From the NCBI RefSeq assembly GCF_002246015.1, contig NZ_NOLJ01000011.1:209722-273721 (forward strand): a DNA stretch of 64,000 nt, read 5' to 3'. Both the position numbers and the translations under genes were made by a program. This DNA comes from Nostoc sp. 'Peltigera membranacea cyanobiont' 210A. GTDB taxonomy: Bacteria > Cyanobacteriota > Cyanobacteriia > Cyanobacteriales > Nostocaceae. A model generated the notes under the pieces. The model was not told the origin of the DNA. It did not search any database and worked only from the letters and a program-made list of their open reading frames with translations. Below are positions 16,491-25,209 of the stretch, piece by piece; position 1 is the first letter of the stretch, and every line of letters starts with the position of its first letter.

Positions 16491-18980
16491 CTACAGGCGA
16501 TGAGCGAATCGCCGTAATAATATTGAGTTGGTGACGACGCTAACAGAGCTAAAAGCCATTAATGCAGCAGCACCAGATGGGTTAAGTACAAAACCCAGAC
16601 TAGGGAATAAAACACCTGCTGCTAAAGGAATGCCAAGTGTATTATATGCAAAAGCCCAGAATAAATTTTGGCGGATTTTGTTGAAGGTGGCGCGACTAAG
16701 CTGAATAGATTCGACGACATCGTTTAGGCGATCGCGCATTAAAATAATTTCAGCAGTTTCCATCGCCACATCTGTCCCGGAGTGTAAAGCAATTCCTACA
16801 TCAGCTTGGGATAAAGCTGGAGCATCGTTGATTCCATCTCCTACCATTGCGACTACCGAGTGCTGAGTGCTGAGTCGGGAGTTAGGAGTTTTCTTTGCCC
16901 CCTTGTCTCCTTGTCCCCTTGTCCCTTCTAACTGGAGAGACTGTATTGCCGCCGCTTTTTTAGCTGGGGGAACACCTGCAATTACATCAGCGCTATCTAA
17001 TCCTAATTGTTTGGCTATGGCGCTAGCTGCTTCTAGGCGATCGCCACTGAGCAACATTACCCGTAAGCCCATCTGACGCAACTTATCTACAGTGGATCTA
17101 GCATCCGATCTGAGGGTATCAGAAACACCAATTAGTCCGGCTAAAGTTCCGCCAATTGCTACACAAACGACTGTTTTACCATCTGTTGCTAAATCCTGTG
17201 CTACCTGTTTTGCGGTTTCGTTAATGGCAATGCCGTGCCAACTCAACCATTCCCAGTTACCCAACAATACAACTGTGTCTTCTACCACAGCAGATACCCC
17301 TAGTCCTGGTTCCGTGTGAAAGTCTACAGCCTCTGGAATAGATAACTGTTGCCGCTGTGCTTCTTGCTGAATCGCTTTTGCTAGGGGATGGTGAGTACCG
17401 CTTTCTACGGCTGCTGCTAGTTGAATTAAGTAGTGGGATTCACTATTCCCCACTCCCCACTTCCTACTGCCCATTTCTGAAATTAACAGACAATCTGTGA
17501 CGATGGGATTACCTGTGGTGAGAGTGCCAGTTTTATCAAATACTACGGTGTTTAACTGGTGTACTCTTTCTAAAACATCGCCACCTTTGATTAACAAACC
17601 TCGTTCTGCACCCATAGCAGTTCCAACCAGAATGGCTGTTGGTGTGGCAAGTCCCAAAGCACAGGGACAGGCGACTACCATAACTGCGATCGCTAGTTTT
17701 AAACTAATTAATAAAGGGGAATGGGGAGTCGAGAGTGGGGAGTGCTGGGCTTCATGTGTAGCGTGGCTCATCATTTCCATGCCACCAGACATGGTGATAT
17801 CAGTCCAAATGTGAGTACCGAAAAAGTACCAAAATCCAAATGTTAAGACAGATGCTGTTAGCACCCCGTAGGTAAAGTAACCAGCTACTGTATCCGCTAA
17901 TTTTTGTACTGGGGCTTTCCGAGTTTGGGCGGCTTCTACTAGGGCGACAATTTGAGCTAGAGTTGTATCACTTCCAATCCGGGTTGCCTGAATAGCGATC
18001 GCTCCTGACTGGTTTAGCGTCCCCCCTGTCACCATATCTCCTGGTTTCTTGATTACTGGCACTGCTTCCCCAGTTAGCATGGACTCATCGACCGTTGTTT
18101 GACCAACCACCACTTCACCATCAACGGGGATTTTATCGCCTGGTAGCACTTGTAAGCATTCACCGATACGCACCTGTTCAGCAGGAATCTCAACACTAGA
18201 AGAACCCATTCCGGCTTTCTCTGGGTTGGCAATCAATCGCGCTAAGAGTGGCTGGAGTGCTAGTAATTTCCTAAATGCAGCAGCCGCGCGACCTCTAGCT
18301 TGTTGCTCTAATGTCCTTCCTAAGAGAATAAAGCCTAGCATCATTACTGGCTCGTCAAAAAAGCACTCCCAACCTAATTGGGGAAAAAGCAACGCTACTA
18401 AACTAGCAATGTAAGCTGTCAGCGTTCCCAATCCCACTAGGGTGTTCATGTTAGGCGCATTTCGCCGCCAGCCCAGCCAGCCATCTACTAAAATCGGGCG
18501 ACCGGGAATTAACAGCGCTACTGTCGCCAGTCCACAGTGAAACCAGATGTTATTTAGCACTGGCAGCACTGAGCTACCAAGATTACCAAAATGTCCACTT
18601 CCCGACAATATCAGCAACACAGCTGCGATCGCCAACTGCCATAGAGAAGAACGCATTTCTCGGCGTTGTCGTTCTGCTGGATCTGGTAAGGTCGATATTT
18701 CGCCCGCTATGCCATTAGCTTTTCGGGGTTGAGTCGGGAATCCAACGGCTGTTAATCGCTGTGCCAGTGCATCTGCATCTATTGCACCAACTTCTGACTC
18801 TACAACTGCTACCTCTGTGGCCAGGTTCACACAGGCACTCTTGACTCCTGGATGTTGGGTCAGCTGTCGCTCTACTGCGTTCACACACCCAGCACACTTC
18901 ATACCCCCAACATCTAGAATAATCTTCTCTAGGATTGGGTCAAGTTCTAGGGCTGGCTTAGTTTTCGGGACAAGTTGCAT
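16491..18980 (-). CDS. Copper-type P1B ATPase with repeat insertions
   Basis: 829 residues. Exports or delivers Cu(I) across a membrane using ATP. An N-terminal heavy-metal domain has Cys29 and Cys32 (GMKCAGC). The transmembrane CPC is at 438-440, the phosphorylated Asp482 in DKTGTLT, and the GDGINDAPA hinge follows. It is longer than its relatives (about 720-760) partly because of three in-frame insertions rich in repeat-like DNA: near 411-422 (HSPLSTPHSPLL), 502-514 (GSRKWGVGNSES) and 682-706 (EGTRGQGDKGAKKTPNSR). The underlying bases are STRR-like. It could be CtaA, PacS or CopA; metal and membrane cannot be fixed from sequence. Confidence 0.93.
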   Translation of the reverse strand: MQLVPKTKPALELDPILEKIILDVGGMKCAGCVNAVERQLTQHPGVKSACVNLATEVAVVESEVGAIDADALAQRLTAVGFPTQPRKANGIAGEISTLPDPAERQRREMRSSLWQLAIAAVLLILSGSGHFGNLGSSVLPVLNNIWFHCGLATVALLIPGRPILVDGWLGWRRNAPNMNTLVGLGTLTAYIASLVALLFPQLGWECFFDEPVMMLGFILLGRTLEQQARGRAAAAFRKLLALQPLLARLIANPEKAGMGSSSVEIPAEQVRIGECLQVLPGDKIPVDGEVVVGQTTVDESMLTGEAVPVIKKPGDMVTGGTLNQSGAIAIQATRIGSDTTLAQIVALVEAAQTRKAPVQKLADTVAGYFTYGVLTASVLTFGFWYFFGTHIWTDITMSGGMEMMSHATHEAQHSPLSTPHSPLLISLKLAIAVMVVACPCALGLATPTAILVGTAMGAERGLLIKGGDVLERVHQLNTVVFDKTGTLTTGNPIVTDCLLISEMGSRKWGVGNSESHYLIQLAAAVESGTHHPLAKAIQQEAQRQQLSIPEAVDFHTEPGLGVSAVVEDTVVLLGNWEWLSWHGIAINETAKQVAQDLATDGKTVVCVAIGGTLAGLIGVSDTLRSDARSTVDKLRQMGLRVMLLSGDRLEAASAIAKQLGLDSADVIAGVPPAKKAAAIQSLQLEGTRGQGDKGAKKTPNSRLSTQHSVVAMVGDGINDAPALSQADVGIALHSGTDVAMETAEIILMRDRLNDVVESIQLSRATFNKIRQNLFWAFAYNTLGIPLAAGVLFPSLGFVLNPSGAAALMAFSSVSVVTNSILLRRFAHRL

Positions 18981-19250
18981 GGCTTGTGTTTAGATTCGCT
19001 ACAGAAATTCAACGCCTGACTAAAAGCGTCTCTAATTCGAGCGTAGGCTAAATATGGAACTATGACTCAATGTCAACCATATTAAAATTCTTAATTTATC
19101 GTACTTTGTTGGGCATGAACGACTATCGCTGTACTTAATTCAAGGTTCCAAGTTCCCAGATTTATCTGTAGAGTTTTTAATTTTGAATTTTAAATTTTAA
19201 ATTTTTAATTCCCCTACTGGGGGTTGACAGTTCCAACGTCGATAAGTAAA
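18981..19250. other. Intergenic: ATPase promoter and tnpB 3' flank
   Basis: Holds the promoter region of the copper ATPase, AT-rich repeat DNA (AATTTTAAATTT units at about 19175-19210) and, near 19211-19223, a CCCC-TACT-GGGG hairpin just downstream of tnpB. No metal-regulator gene and no clear palindromic operator next to the ATPase. Confidence 0.45.
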
Positions 19251-19282
19251 CTACCTACGCTCACCGCTTGTGGGAGTGTAGG
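19211..19282 (-). ncRNA. Candidate omega RNA / right end of tnpB element
   Basis: TnpB guide RNAs usually overlap the tnpB 3' end and continue past it. Here, on the minus strand, a stem-loop with 9-nt arms (CCTACACTC / GAGCGTAGG, 8 of 9 paired, 19254-19282) spans the last codons. It is followed by GTTGGAACTGTCAA and a second CCCC/GGGG hairpin at 19211-19223. This matches the expected layout, but the element end is not defined. Confidence 0.4.
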
Positions 19283-20447
19283 CTTTTAGTAGCCCTGAAC
19301 TGTCTGTGTGCAAAGTACAGCACAAACAGTTCGAGCCTCTGGGTGAGTTTACGAGAGTCACCCCAATAGCAGCAATAATTTTTGCTCCGTTGAAATCAGC
19401 GTCACCACTCCAAGAGCAAGTCTCATTAGTACATTTGAAACGCTTGTCAGAACGCAGTCCAATATGTAGGCATTGATGACAGGTAAGACTAGTCCAAGCT
19501 GGAGGAACAGCAATTACTTCTATTCCAAATTGAACACCTTTGTATTCCAAAAAAGAACGCAATTGATAAAAAGACCAAGAGTTTGAACGTCTGCGTTCTG
19601 TCTTATTTCTTGGCTTTTGATTAGTTCTTTCACGAATACCTGTTAAGTCTTCAATTGCTACTATCGCATTGTTTTTTAATGCGTCCTGAATTATGGATTT
19701 GCTAATGTTGTGGTTTAGCCATTGTTGAAATTTTCTCTCCTTACCCGACAGCCGTTTCAAAATCTGCCTTGCCCTGCGGCGAGTAGACCTTGTGCCTTTC
19801 GTGGCAATATGCTGGAGAGAAGCTCTCACCCTAGAAAACTTGTCTCTAACATCGTTAATTTGTTTCCCATCCCACTTATTACCATTGCTAGTTACAGCAA
19901 CGTTTCTGCGCCCAAAATCAACACCAATTACATTATTCGACTTCATTGGTGTCGGGGCTTCATCCTTAATTTGAATGTGGATGTAATAGTTGCCGTCACG
20001 ATGCTTACATAACTGTGCTGATGTTGGTTTTCTACCTTTAAGCTTCCCTTTTTGATAATTACCAGCATCGATTTTAATATGCTCTCTACCATTCATTAAA
20101 GTTAAGCTTACAGTCCAGTCTTTCTCTCTGAATGAGAAAATCCTGGCATCATAATCAGCCGATGTCGGCTTAAACGCTTTAACTGGTTTGTCTTTTTGTT
20201 TGGCAGTTTTGCGATTAGCTCCAACTCTGGCACAAGCGCGAACAGCTAAGTTTGCACTCAATCCAAACAAAGTACGAATCTCGTTATAGACCATGTTTTG
20301 AATAGTGGTCTTGCTGGTTATCTGAGGTTTAACTTTCTGGTTGGCGTAGTTACACGCATCAGCAAAAAACTTCAGTACCAGTTCGATTTCAAGAGCCTGT
20401 TTTTGAGTGGGGTTGAGTTTGCAAACCAGCGTCAATACTTGTTCCAT
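19251..20447 (-). CDS. tnpB: TnpB, RNA-guided nuclease of an IS605-group element
   Basis: 398 residues and apparently intact. RuvC-like residues are Asp177 (GVDFGRRN), Glu266 (AIEDLTG) and Asp351 (DADFNGAK). The zinc ribbon has CHQC (Cys323, Cys326) and Cys339, Cys344. TnpB is the ancestor of Cas12 and cuts DNA guided by the omega RNA from the element end. No tnpA lies on either side, so this is an IS1341-type orphan moved in trans, or domesticated. A tail after the zinc ribbon (about 355-398) is less conserved. Confidence 0.93.
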   Translation of the reverse strand: MEQVLTLVCKLNPTQKQALEIELVLKFFADACNYANQKVKPQITSKTTIQNMVYNEIRTLFGLSANLAVRACARVGANRKTAKQKDKPVKAFKPTSADYDARIFSFREKDWTVSLTLMNGREHIKIDAGNYQKGKLKGRKPTSAQLCKHRDGNYYIHIQIKDEAPTPMKSNNVIGVDFGRRNVAVTSNGNKWDGKQINDVRDKFSRVRASLQHIATKGTRSTRRRARQILKRLSGKERKFQQWLNHNISKSIIQDALKNNAIVAIEDLTGIRERTNQKPRNKTERRRSNSWSFYQLRSFLEYKGVQFGIEVIAVPPAWTSLTCHQCLHIGLRSDKRFKCTNETCSWSGDADFNGAKIIAAIGVTLVNSPRGSNCLCCTLHTDSSGLLKAYTPTSGERR

Positions 20448-20560
20448 GATTTCGACCTAATCACAGATGAGTATAATACATCAAAACAGTCGTGTTGTAA
20501 CAGAGACTTATTTGTTAAAAACTCAACTGTCTTCACTCTTTCAATAACCTGCGGTTGTTA

Positions 20561-20803
20561 TTATTCGGAAGACGTTTCGTTTTTAACCCGCAATTCTTCA
20601 AGGGCACTGACCTTATCAGGTTCAGTGTGAGCCTCCTTGCGGGAATAGGTGACATAAATAATCGCTGCCACCTGTATTGGCGCGATCGCAATCAGGTTTT
20701 TTAAGAAATAGTTGATTTCTAAATGAGACATAACACTGAAATATCCTAAGCCTAACAAGAAGAACATTGCCCAGTTAAGCTGTTTAGTTTTGAAAATAAG
20801 CAT
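20561..20803 (-). CDS. Small membrane protein, hypothetical
   Basis: 80 residues with two hydrophobic stretches (about 9-28 and 34-52) and a charged C-terminal tail. A GTTATT-type hairpin overlaps and follows the stop codon (about 20543-20562). It shares an orientation with the TM2 gene upstream, 176 nt apart. Function unknown. Confidence 0.6.
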   Translation of the reverse strand: MLIFKTKQLNWAMFFLLGLGYFSVMSHLEINYFLKNLIAIAPIQVAAIIYVTYSRKEAHTEPDKVSALEELRVKNETSSE

Positions 20804-20979
20804 ATCAATAAAAATAAATATAAAAGGTAAAAGTGCTATATAACTTCTGCTAAGGGTGAAGCGGAAGGGAAAAAGGATCTTTCTTTGGGTTGCTGCCCTT
20901 TATCCCTGCGCTTTTGCTGCAATCCTAAGCTTGGAAGTGGGTATCATTCTCTGCTTCCAGTAAGAAAGCTATTCTTGCA

Positions 20980-21255
20980 CTAGAACCAGCCTTGCTTATT
21001 CACAAAATAGGTATTTACAAATCCTTCAGGGGATTTATTTAAGTAGATCATGCCTTCAATTAGACCTACAAGTTGCATAACTAACAAAGCAACGCCGTAG
21101 GTAAAAGAACCCCCAACGACAGAAATCACTAACATGATAAAGCCTTCCGAAGCGTATCCTAGAATAAACTTATGAACCCCAAACGCTCCCAGGATAATGC
21201 CACAGTAACCAGATAGAAGTTGTTTGGTAGGGTGACTGGGGTTGAGATTTGCCAT
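20980..21255 (-). CDS. TM2-domain membrane protein
   Basis: 91 residues. The TM2 domain (GYCGIILGAFGVHKFILGYASEG ... GLIEGMIYL) has the usual Gly-His-Phe-Gly cluster and two membrane helices. Function of bacterial TM2 proteins is poorly known. A Shine-Dalgarno-like AAGGAGCA precedes the ATG. Confidence 0.9.
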   Translation of the reverse strand: MANLNPSHPTKQLLSGYCGIILGAFGVHKFILGYASEGFIMLVISVVGGSFTYGVALLVMQLVGLIEGMIYLNKSPEGFVNTYFVNKQGWF

Positions 21256-22006
21256 ATAAGTGCTGCTCCTTGATAAGTGAGTATAAAAATAAAGTCTTTA
21301 TTGTAATGGAAGCAAATACATTTACTTGCTTAATAAATAGATTTTTAATTTTTTCAGTCTGAGTAAGTCTCAAGATGAATAATTAAAATCAGCGTGCTTT
21401 TATTCCAGAGGAGACGCCAAGATGTCTTGCAGTTTAGGCCGAACTGGCGTTCCTTGATGACTTTTGCTGGATTTGACGATCGCAAACCCTGGTGCAGCAG
21501 TTTTGCAGATTTTTAGCTCAGGCGTTTATCTTGAGCAGAATAAATCTTAAATAATCAGCAAAAGCTGCTACATACACCACTTTTTACAAGTCCATCAGTA
21601 TTATTTCCGGATTCTTTTGCGATGCTTCCAGCGAATGTGAAACGCCATCGCACCAATGGCAAGACAATGACGTGGCTAGTGTGAATCTAGAAGCGCAAAA
21701 GGCATCTTCCATATCTTTCTAACCGCTTTTTAGTTACCGATCCCCACTTCCATGAGCGCAAACCGGAATTGCATTCCAATTTATGACAGCTAAAAATGGT
21801 TCAAGAAGACAATTAACATCTCGAAAGATGGCTAAAATCTACCTGAATGAGAATGTTAATAGCATTCTTTAATTTGCTTTTGCCATTATCGTAATTGGGT
21901 TTTCAGCTAGTATTTATGCTTATAACCAATTATCACTAGTAAATCGTCTCTACCTATGCAGATAAAATCAGATATTTTTGTTTTTGGCAACAGTAACATA
22001 CCTGTA
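21256..22006. other. Intergenic, possible gene relic
   Basis: 750 nt. On the minus strand, 21400-21525 is an open frame of 41 codons without a start whose end looks protein-like (GFAIVKSSKSHQGTPVRPK then LQDILASPLE). It may be the tail of a decayed gene. The rest (21530-22006) is AT-rich with no feature I can name. Confidence 0.35.
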
Positions 22007-23581
22007 TTAAGTGCTACCCAGAATGAATAAACTTAATAGCGTACCACTATTCCAAAGGCTGTGGAGGAGCATAGGAGCGAGAAGATTGCGCGATCGCGTG
22101 TAGACTACTCCCAACACAATGCCCAATGCGGTCAGGGGGAGAATTTCCGATAAGCTGAGGTGAGCGATCGCAAACAACAAACTACTGATCAGAATCGATC
22201 CCCACACGGGTAAGTAACGAGTTAGAGAAGGTAACAAAAAACCGCGAAATAGGATTTCTTCAAAAAATGGAGCGGCGATCGCCGCTGTGGAGAAAAATAT
22301 ACCAAGTGCGATACTATCTTGGCTTTCCAGGGCTAGTTGCAACAGAGGATTACTCCCACCCTGTCCTTGCCATAGCTGCTGATTAATTAAAGATACCACC
22401 ACAACTACAGGTAAAGCCGTGCAATAGCCTCCCAGTCCCCACAAAAACCAGTTATCTTGAAAACGGAAGCGAAACCAGAATTCTGGTAGTGGAAAAAAGC
22501 GCTTGAGAGAGAAATACAGCACTAACAGCGCACCTAATGCCACCAAGAAGTAACTAACCAACACAGAAAATGCCTGAAGTCGTACATCTACAATGGGACG
22601 CGGGATGGGTAGCAGTGATATCACCAAAGGTACAAAAATTTGCCCCATGAAGAAAAAGCCGATGATAAAAACCTGCAAAACCGTTTCACCACCCCAAGGC
22701 GTTGACCAAGGGATATCAGCATTTTGAGCTAATAACGAGGCTTTTCCTTTCAACAAGCGTTGAGCAAATAATAAAATCAGCAATATTAAACCAATTAAAG
22801 CTGCCAAGGTGGGAATAGTGCCAATAACTGCCAATTTCACCACTGCTTGAGCAGAAGATTCTTGTTGTGCGGCTTTTACTGCTAATAACGCATCTTGTCG
22901 TTGCTGGAGTTGGTATAACTTAACCAAAGCAGTAGAGCGAAACCAACCTTCTAAATTCTTTTGAATTGGTTCTTGAGCATTTGGGAGGATACGAGGAGGA
23001 TTGCTCCACAGTCCAGTCAATACAGCAGCGGTTTCCCCAAACCCTGGATTAATATCTGAGCGTTGTTGTAATTCGCTCCAAGTCTTGAAGGCTGTATCCG
23101 TCTGTCCTTGCTGTGCTTGTAAAATTCCCAAGCGCAGGTCTAATTCAGCCAGTAATTTTTGTAATTGCTTAAAAGACTGTTGTAACTGTTGCTGTCCCTG
23201 TTTAGGGGTTTTAATAGTGGGAGGAGCGTCTGGTAGAGGTTTCGGAGGCGTGGGAGTTATTTCAGCTTGAGAGCGTAATTGTGCAAGTTTGTTGTTAACT
23301 TTGTCTAAATTAGCTTGAACTGATTGACGCGCCTCCTGATACTGCTTTGTAGCGCTTTCTAGGGGTTGCTCACCAAGTATTGCTTCCTGAATCGCCTGGA
23401 GTTTGTCATCACCGCTATCTTCTGATTGCCAAGCTTGAGCTTGTAAAGCAATATTTGTTTGGTATAGTTCCAAACGACTTTGAAATTGAGGTTCTTGCCA
23501 ACTGCCGAATAAAGCCGAAACTGCCAACAGAACTGCTATCGGCGTCATCACAAAAAATAAAACCAACCGCTTGAGTGTCAT
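22007..23581 (-). CDS. CPBP-family membrane protease with long N-terminal part
   Basis: 524 residues. The C-terminal third is the CPBP (Rce1/CAAX-like) glutamic protease: Glu441-Glu442 in EEILFRG, then FAIAHLS with the conserved His, and HSLWN. The N-terminal half has a membrane segment at about 5-25, a Gln-rich coiled coil (about 60-170, with a Pro-rich break) and further membrane helices at about 250-270 and 300-320. Cyanobacterial CPBP proteins of this size are common. Substrate unknown. Confidence 0.9.
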   Translation of the reverse strand: MTLKRLVLFFVMTPIAVLLAVSALFGSWQEPQFQSRLELYQTNIALQAQAWQSEDSGDDKLQAIQEAILGEQPLESATKQYQEARQSVQANLDKVNNKLAQLRSQAEITPTPPKPLPDAPPTIKTPKQGQQQLQQSFKQLQKLLAELDLRLGILQAQQGQTDTAFKTWSELQQRSDINPGFGETAAVLTGLWSNPPRILPNAQEPIQKNLEGWFRSTALVKLYQLQQRQDALLAVKAAQQESSAQAVVKLAVIGTIPTLAALIGLILLILLFAQRLLKGKASLLAQNADIPWSTPWGGETVLQVFIIGFFFMGQIFVPLVISLLPIPRPIVDVRLQAFSVLVSYFLVALGALLVLYFSLKRFFPLPEFWFRFRFQDNWFLWGLGGYCTALPVVVVVSLINQQLWQGQGGSNPLLQLALESQDSIALGIFFSTAAIAAPFFEEILFRGFLLPSLTRYLPVWGSILISSLLFAIAHLSLSEILPLTALGIVLGVVYTRSRNLLAPMLLHSLWNSGTLLSLFILGST

Positions 23582-23861
23582 CTATCCCCCTTTAACTGAC
23601 CAGTGGAGAGCGCGTCCCCCTTGGGAATTATCGCAATAAAAAGTCAGAGGTGGATAGATATCATCAATATTAAAAGTTTGCGATGAATGTACAATACCTG
23701 CGCTTTTTGCAAGCCTATGCACCCACGATGTTAAATTACAGTGGTGTTCTCCTACATTGAGGAAGCTGATAATCTTTGTTTTGAGAGATGAATAACTCAC
23801 TACGAACTAGGATTTTATTTATGTTTAATTATGCCTACTTACTGAGTCTCAGTAGTCTAAC

Positions 23862-24302
23862 TTAGAGGAATTCAGGATCGAGAAGTTGTTCCATAGTGAA
23901 AGGACACTCAAGGGGAAAAGTTTCTATTGACTTTTGAGTCTCATTTGCAGCATTTCGACGAGCGCGGCGATAATATTTCTGTATCCACTCCCAGTCTTCT
24001 AGAAGGCGCTGCAAACTGGGAGTATCTTCTAAGCAATCTTGAATTTGGTTTCGGCAGTTTGAGATTGTGTTAACCCAACTTTTAGTTTTTCGTTTTGGTT
24101 GATATTGACATTTGAGTAAGTGCATTAAAAGCACCTGTAAATAACTTCCAAGTTCTTTTTGTTCGCTCCGACCCAAAGCCTCTAGTTCCTCTACCAAATG
24201 TTCAACATCTAACTCAGCCCAGCGTCCTTTCTTCAGGCACTCAGCTTGTTGCTGCGTCCACACCAGAAAGTCCTGATTGTAGAGTGTCGTTTTACTCATC
24301 AA
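23862..24302 (-). CDS. DUF29-family protein
   Basis: 146 residues. YNQDFLVWTQQQAECLKKGRWAELDVEHLVEELEALGRSE is the hallmark N-terminus of DUF29, a large cyanobacterial family of unknown function. The rest is a helical bundle with LLMHLLKCQYQP. A MetMet start leaves one residue of doubt. It lies 78 nt downstream of the Nmad2 gene on the same strand. Confidence 0.93.
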   Translation of the reverse strand: MMSKTTLYNQDFLVWTQQQAECLKKGRWAELDVEHLVEELEALGRSEQKELGSYLQVLLMHLLKCQYQPKRKTKSWVNTISNCRNQIQDCLEDTPSLQRLLEDWEWIQKYYRRARRNAANETQKSIETFPLECPFTMEQLLDPEFL

Positions 24303-24380
24303 CAGTTACCCCTTTGTTTTCAGCAACATTTTGCCTATTTTTGCTCAATGTTGATCCACGAATAATCTCACAAAAGTAAT

Positions 24381-25055
24381 CTAGCAATTACTCCTCTTAT
24401 TAGCATCGTCATTTTGCAAGTTGTGTTGGGCACAGAAACCGCTGATATCTGGGTTGAAGATAAATTCCTTTTTGAGTTTAGGTTCACCATGTACTTGATT
24501 AGGCGTGTACCCTAAATTATCGATCCAAGTTACAAATTCTATTACGTATGGCTGATTTGCTGTCGATTTGTGTCCTTGGTTTTTATGAACAAGTGGAGTG
24601 AGCCAAGCAGGTAAATGAACAGCTTTATCACCGAAGTAGTAGAAGTGCCGTGACATCAAAACATTTATACCGCCTAAATCTGTTTCTTGATTACTGATGT
24701 CATGAACACTTGGTCGCAATACTGGTTGTTCTCCTTGGCTGTAATCATAGATGCAATCACCAATACGATACTCAAATATTTCGCTGTTCCACTTTGGAAT
24801 TTTGTGAGGACTATGAACTCGGCAAAACTCGTCGTATTTTTGCAATGTCATTTTGTCCGTTACCTGCATTCCATATACAATGCAATCGGTAATATTCCCA
24901 ATTGGTGACTGTGTAGAACCAAGTCCTACAACCCAATCTCCAATGTTTGCGGCTCGTCGGATAACAGGCTTGCAAATTGCGAGAGTGCAAAGTTCCCAGA
25001 ATGGGTTAGGAGCTGCGCCATCATCATAACGTAGGCAGTAAGAGAAGAGTCTCAT
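24381..25055 (-). CDS. Nmad2 (nucleotide modification associated domain 2) protein
   Basis: 224 residues from the Met at 25055; an earlier in-frame start at 25100 adds 15 unlikely residues. RLFSYCLRYDDGAAPNPF, then CKPVIRRAANIGDWVVGLGS and RHFYYFGDKAVHLP with GHKS match the Nmad2 family. That family was predicted by comparative genomics to act near modified-base metabolism in phages and bacteria. It stands alone here with no base-modification, glycosyltransferase or phage genes. Horizontal origin is likely but unproven. Confidence 0.85.
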   Translation of the reverse strand: MRLFSYCLRYDDGAAPNPFWELCTLAICKPVIRRAANIGDWVVGLGSTQSPIGNITDCIVYGMQVTDKMTLQKYDEFCRVHSPHKIPKWNSEIFEYRIGDCIYDYSQGEQPVLRPSVHDISNQETDLGGINVLMSRHFYYFGDKAVHLPAWLTPLVHKNQGHKSTANQPYVIEFVTWIDNLGYTPNQVHGEPKLKKEFIFNPDISGFCAQHNLQNDDANKRSNC

Positions 25056-25209
25056 CAGTACAAAATCACTAGAGCATCTAACTACTACACTATGGCGCAC
25101 ACTGCGGTTCGATACGCTTATTTATGTATTTTTTGTTACCAAAAATTCAAAAATAATGAAGAGTGAAGAATCAAAATTTTAATCCTTCACTCTACCTCAT
25201 TCTATATTT

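Noticed and set aside
23582..23800. 72-codon frame before the CPBP gene
   Set aside because: No family-like sequence, and it lies in the promoter region of that gene.
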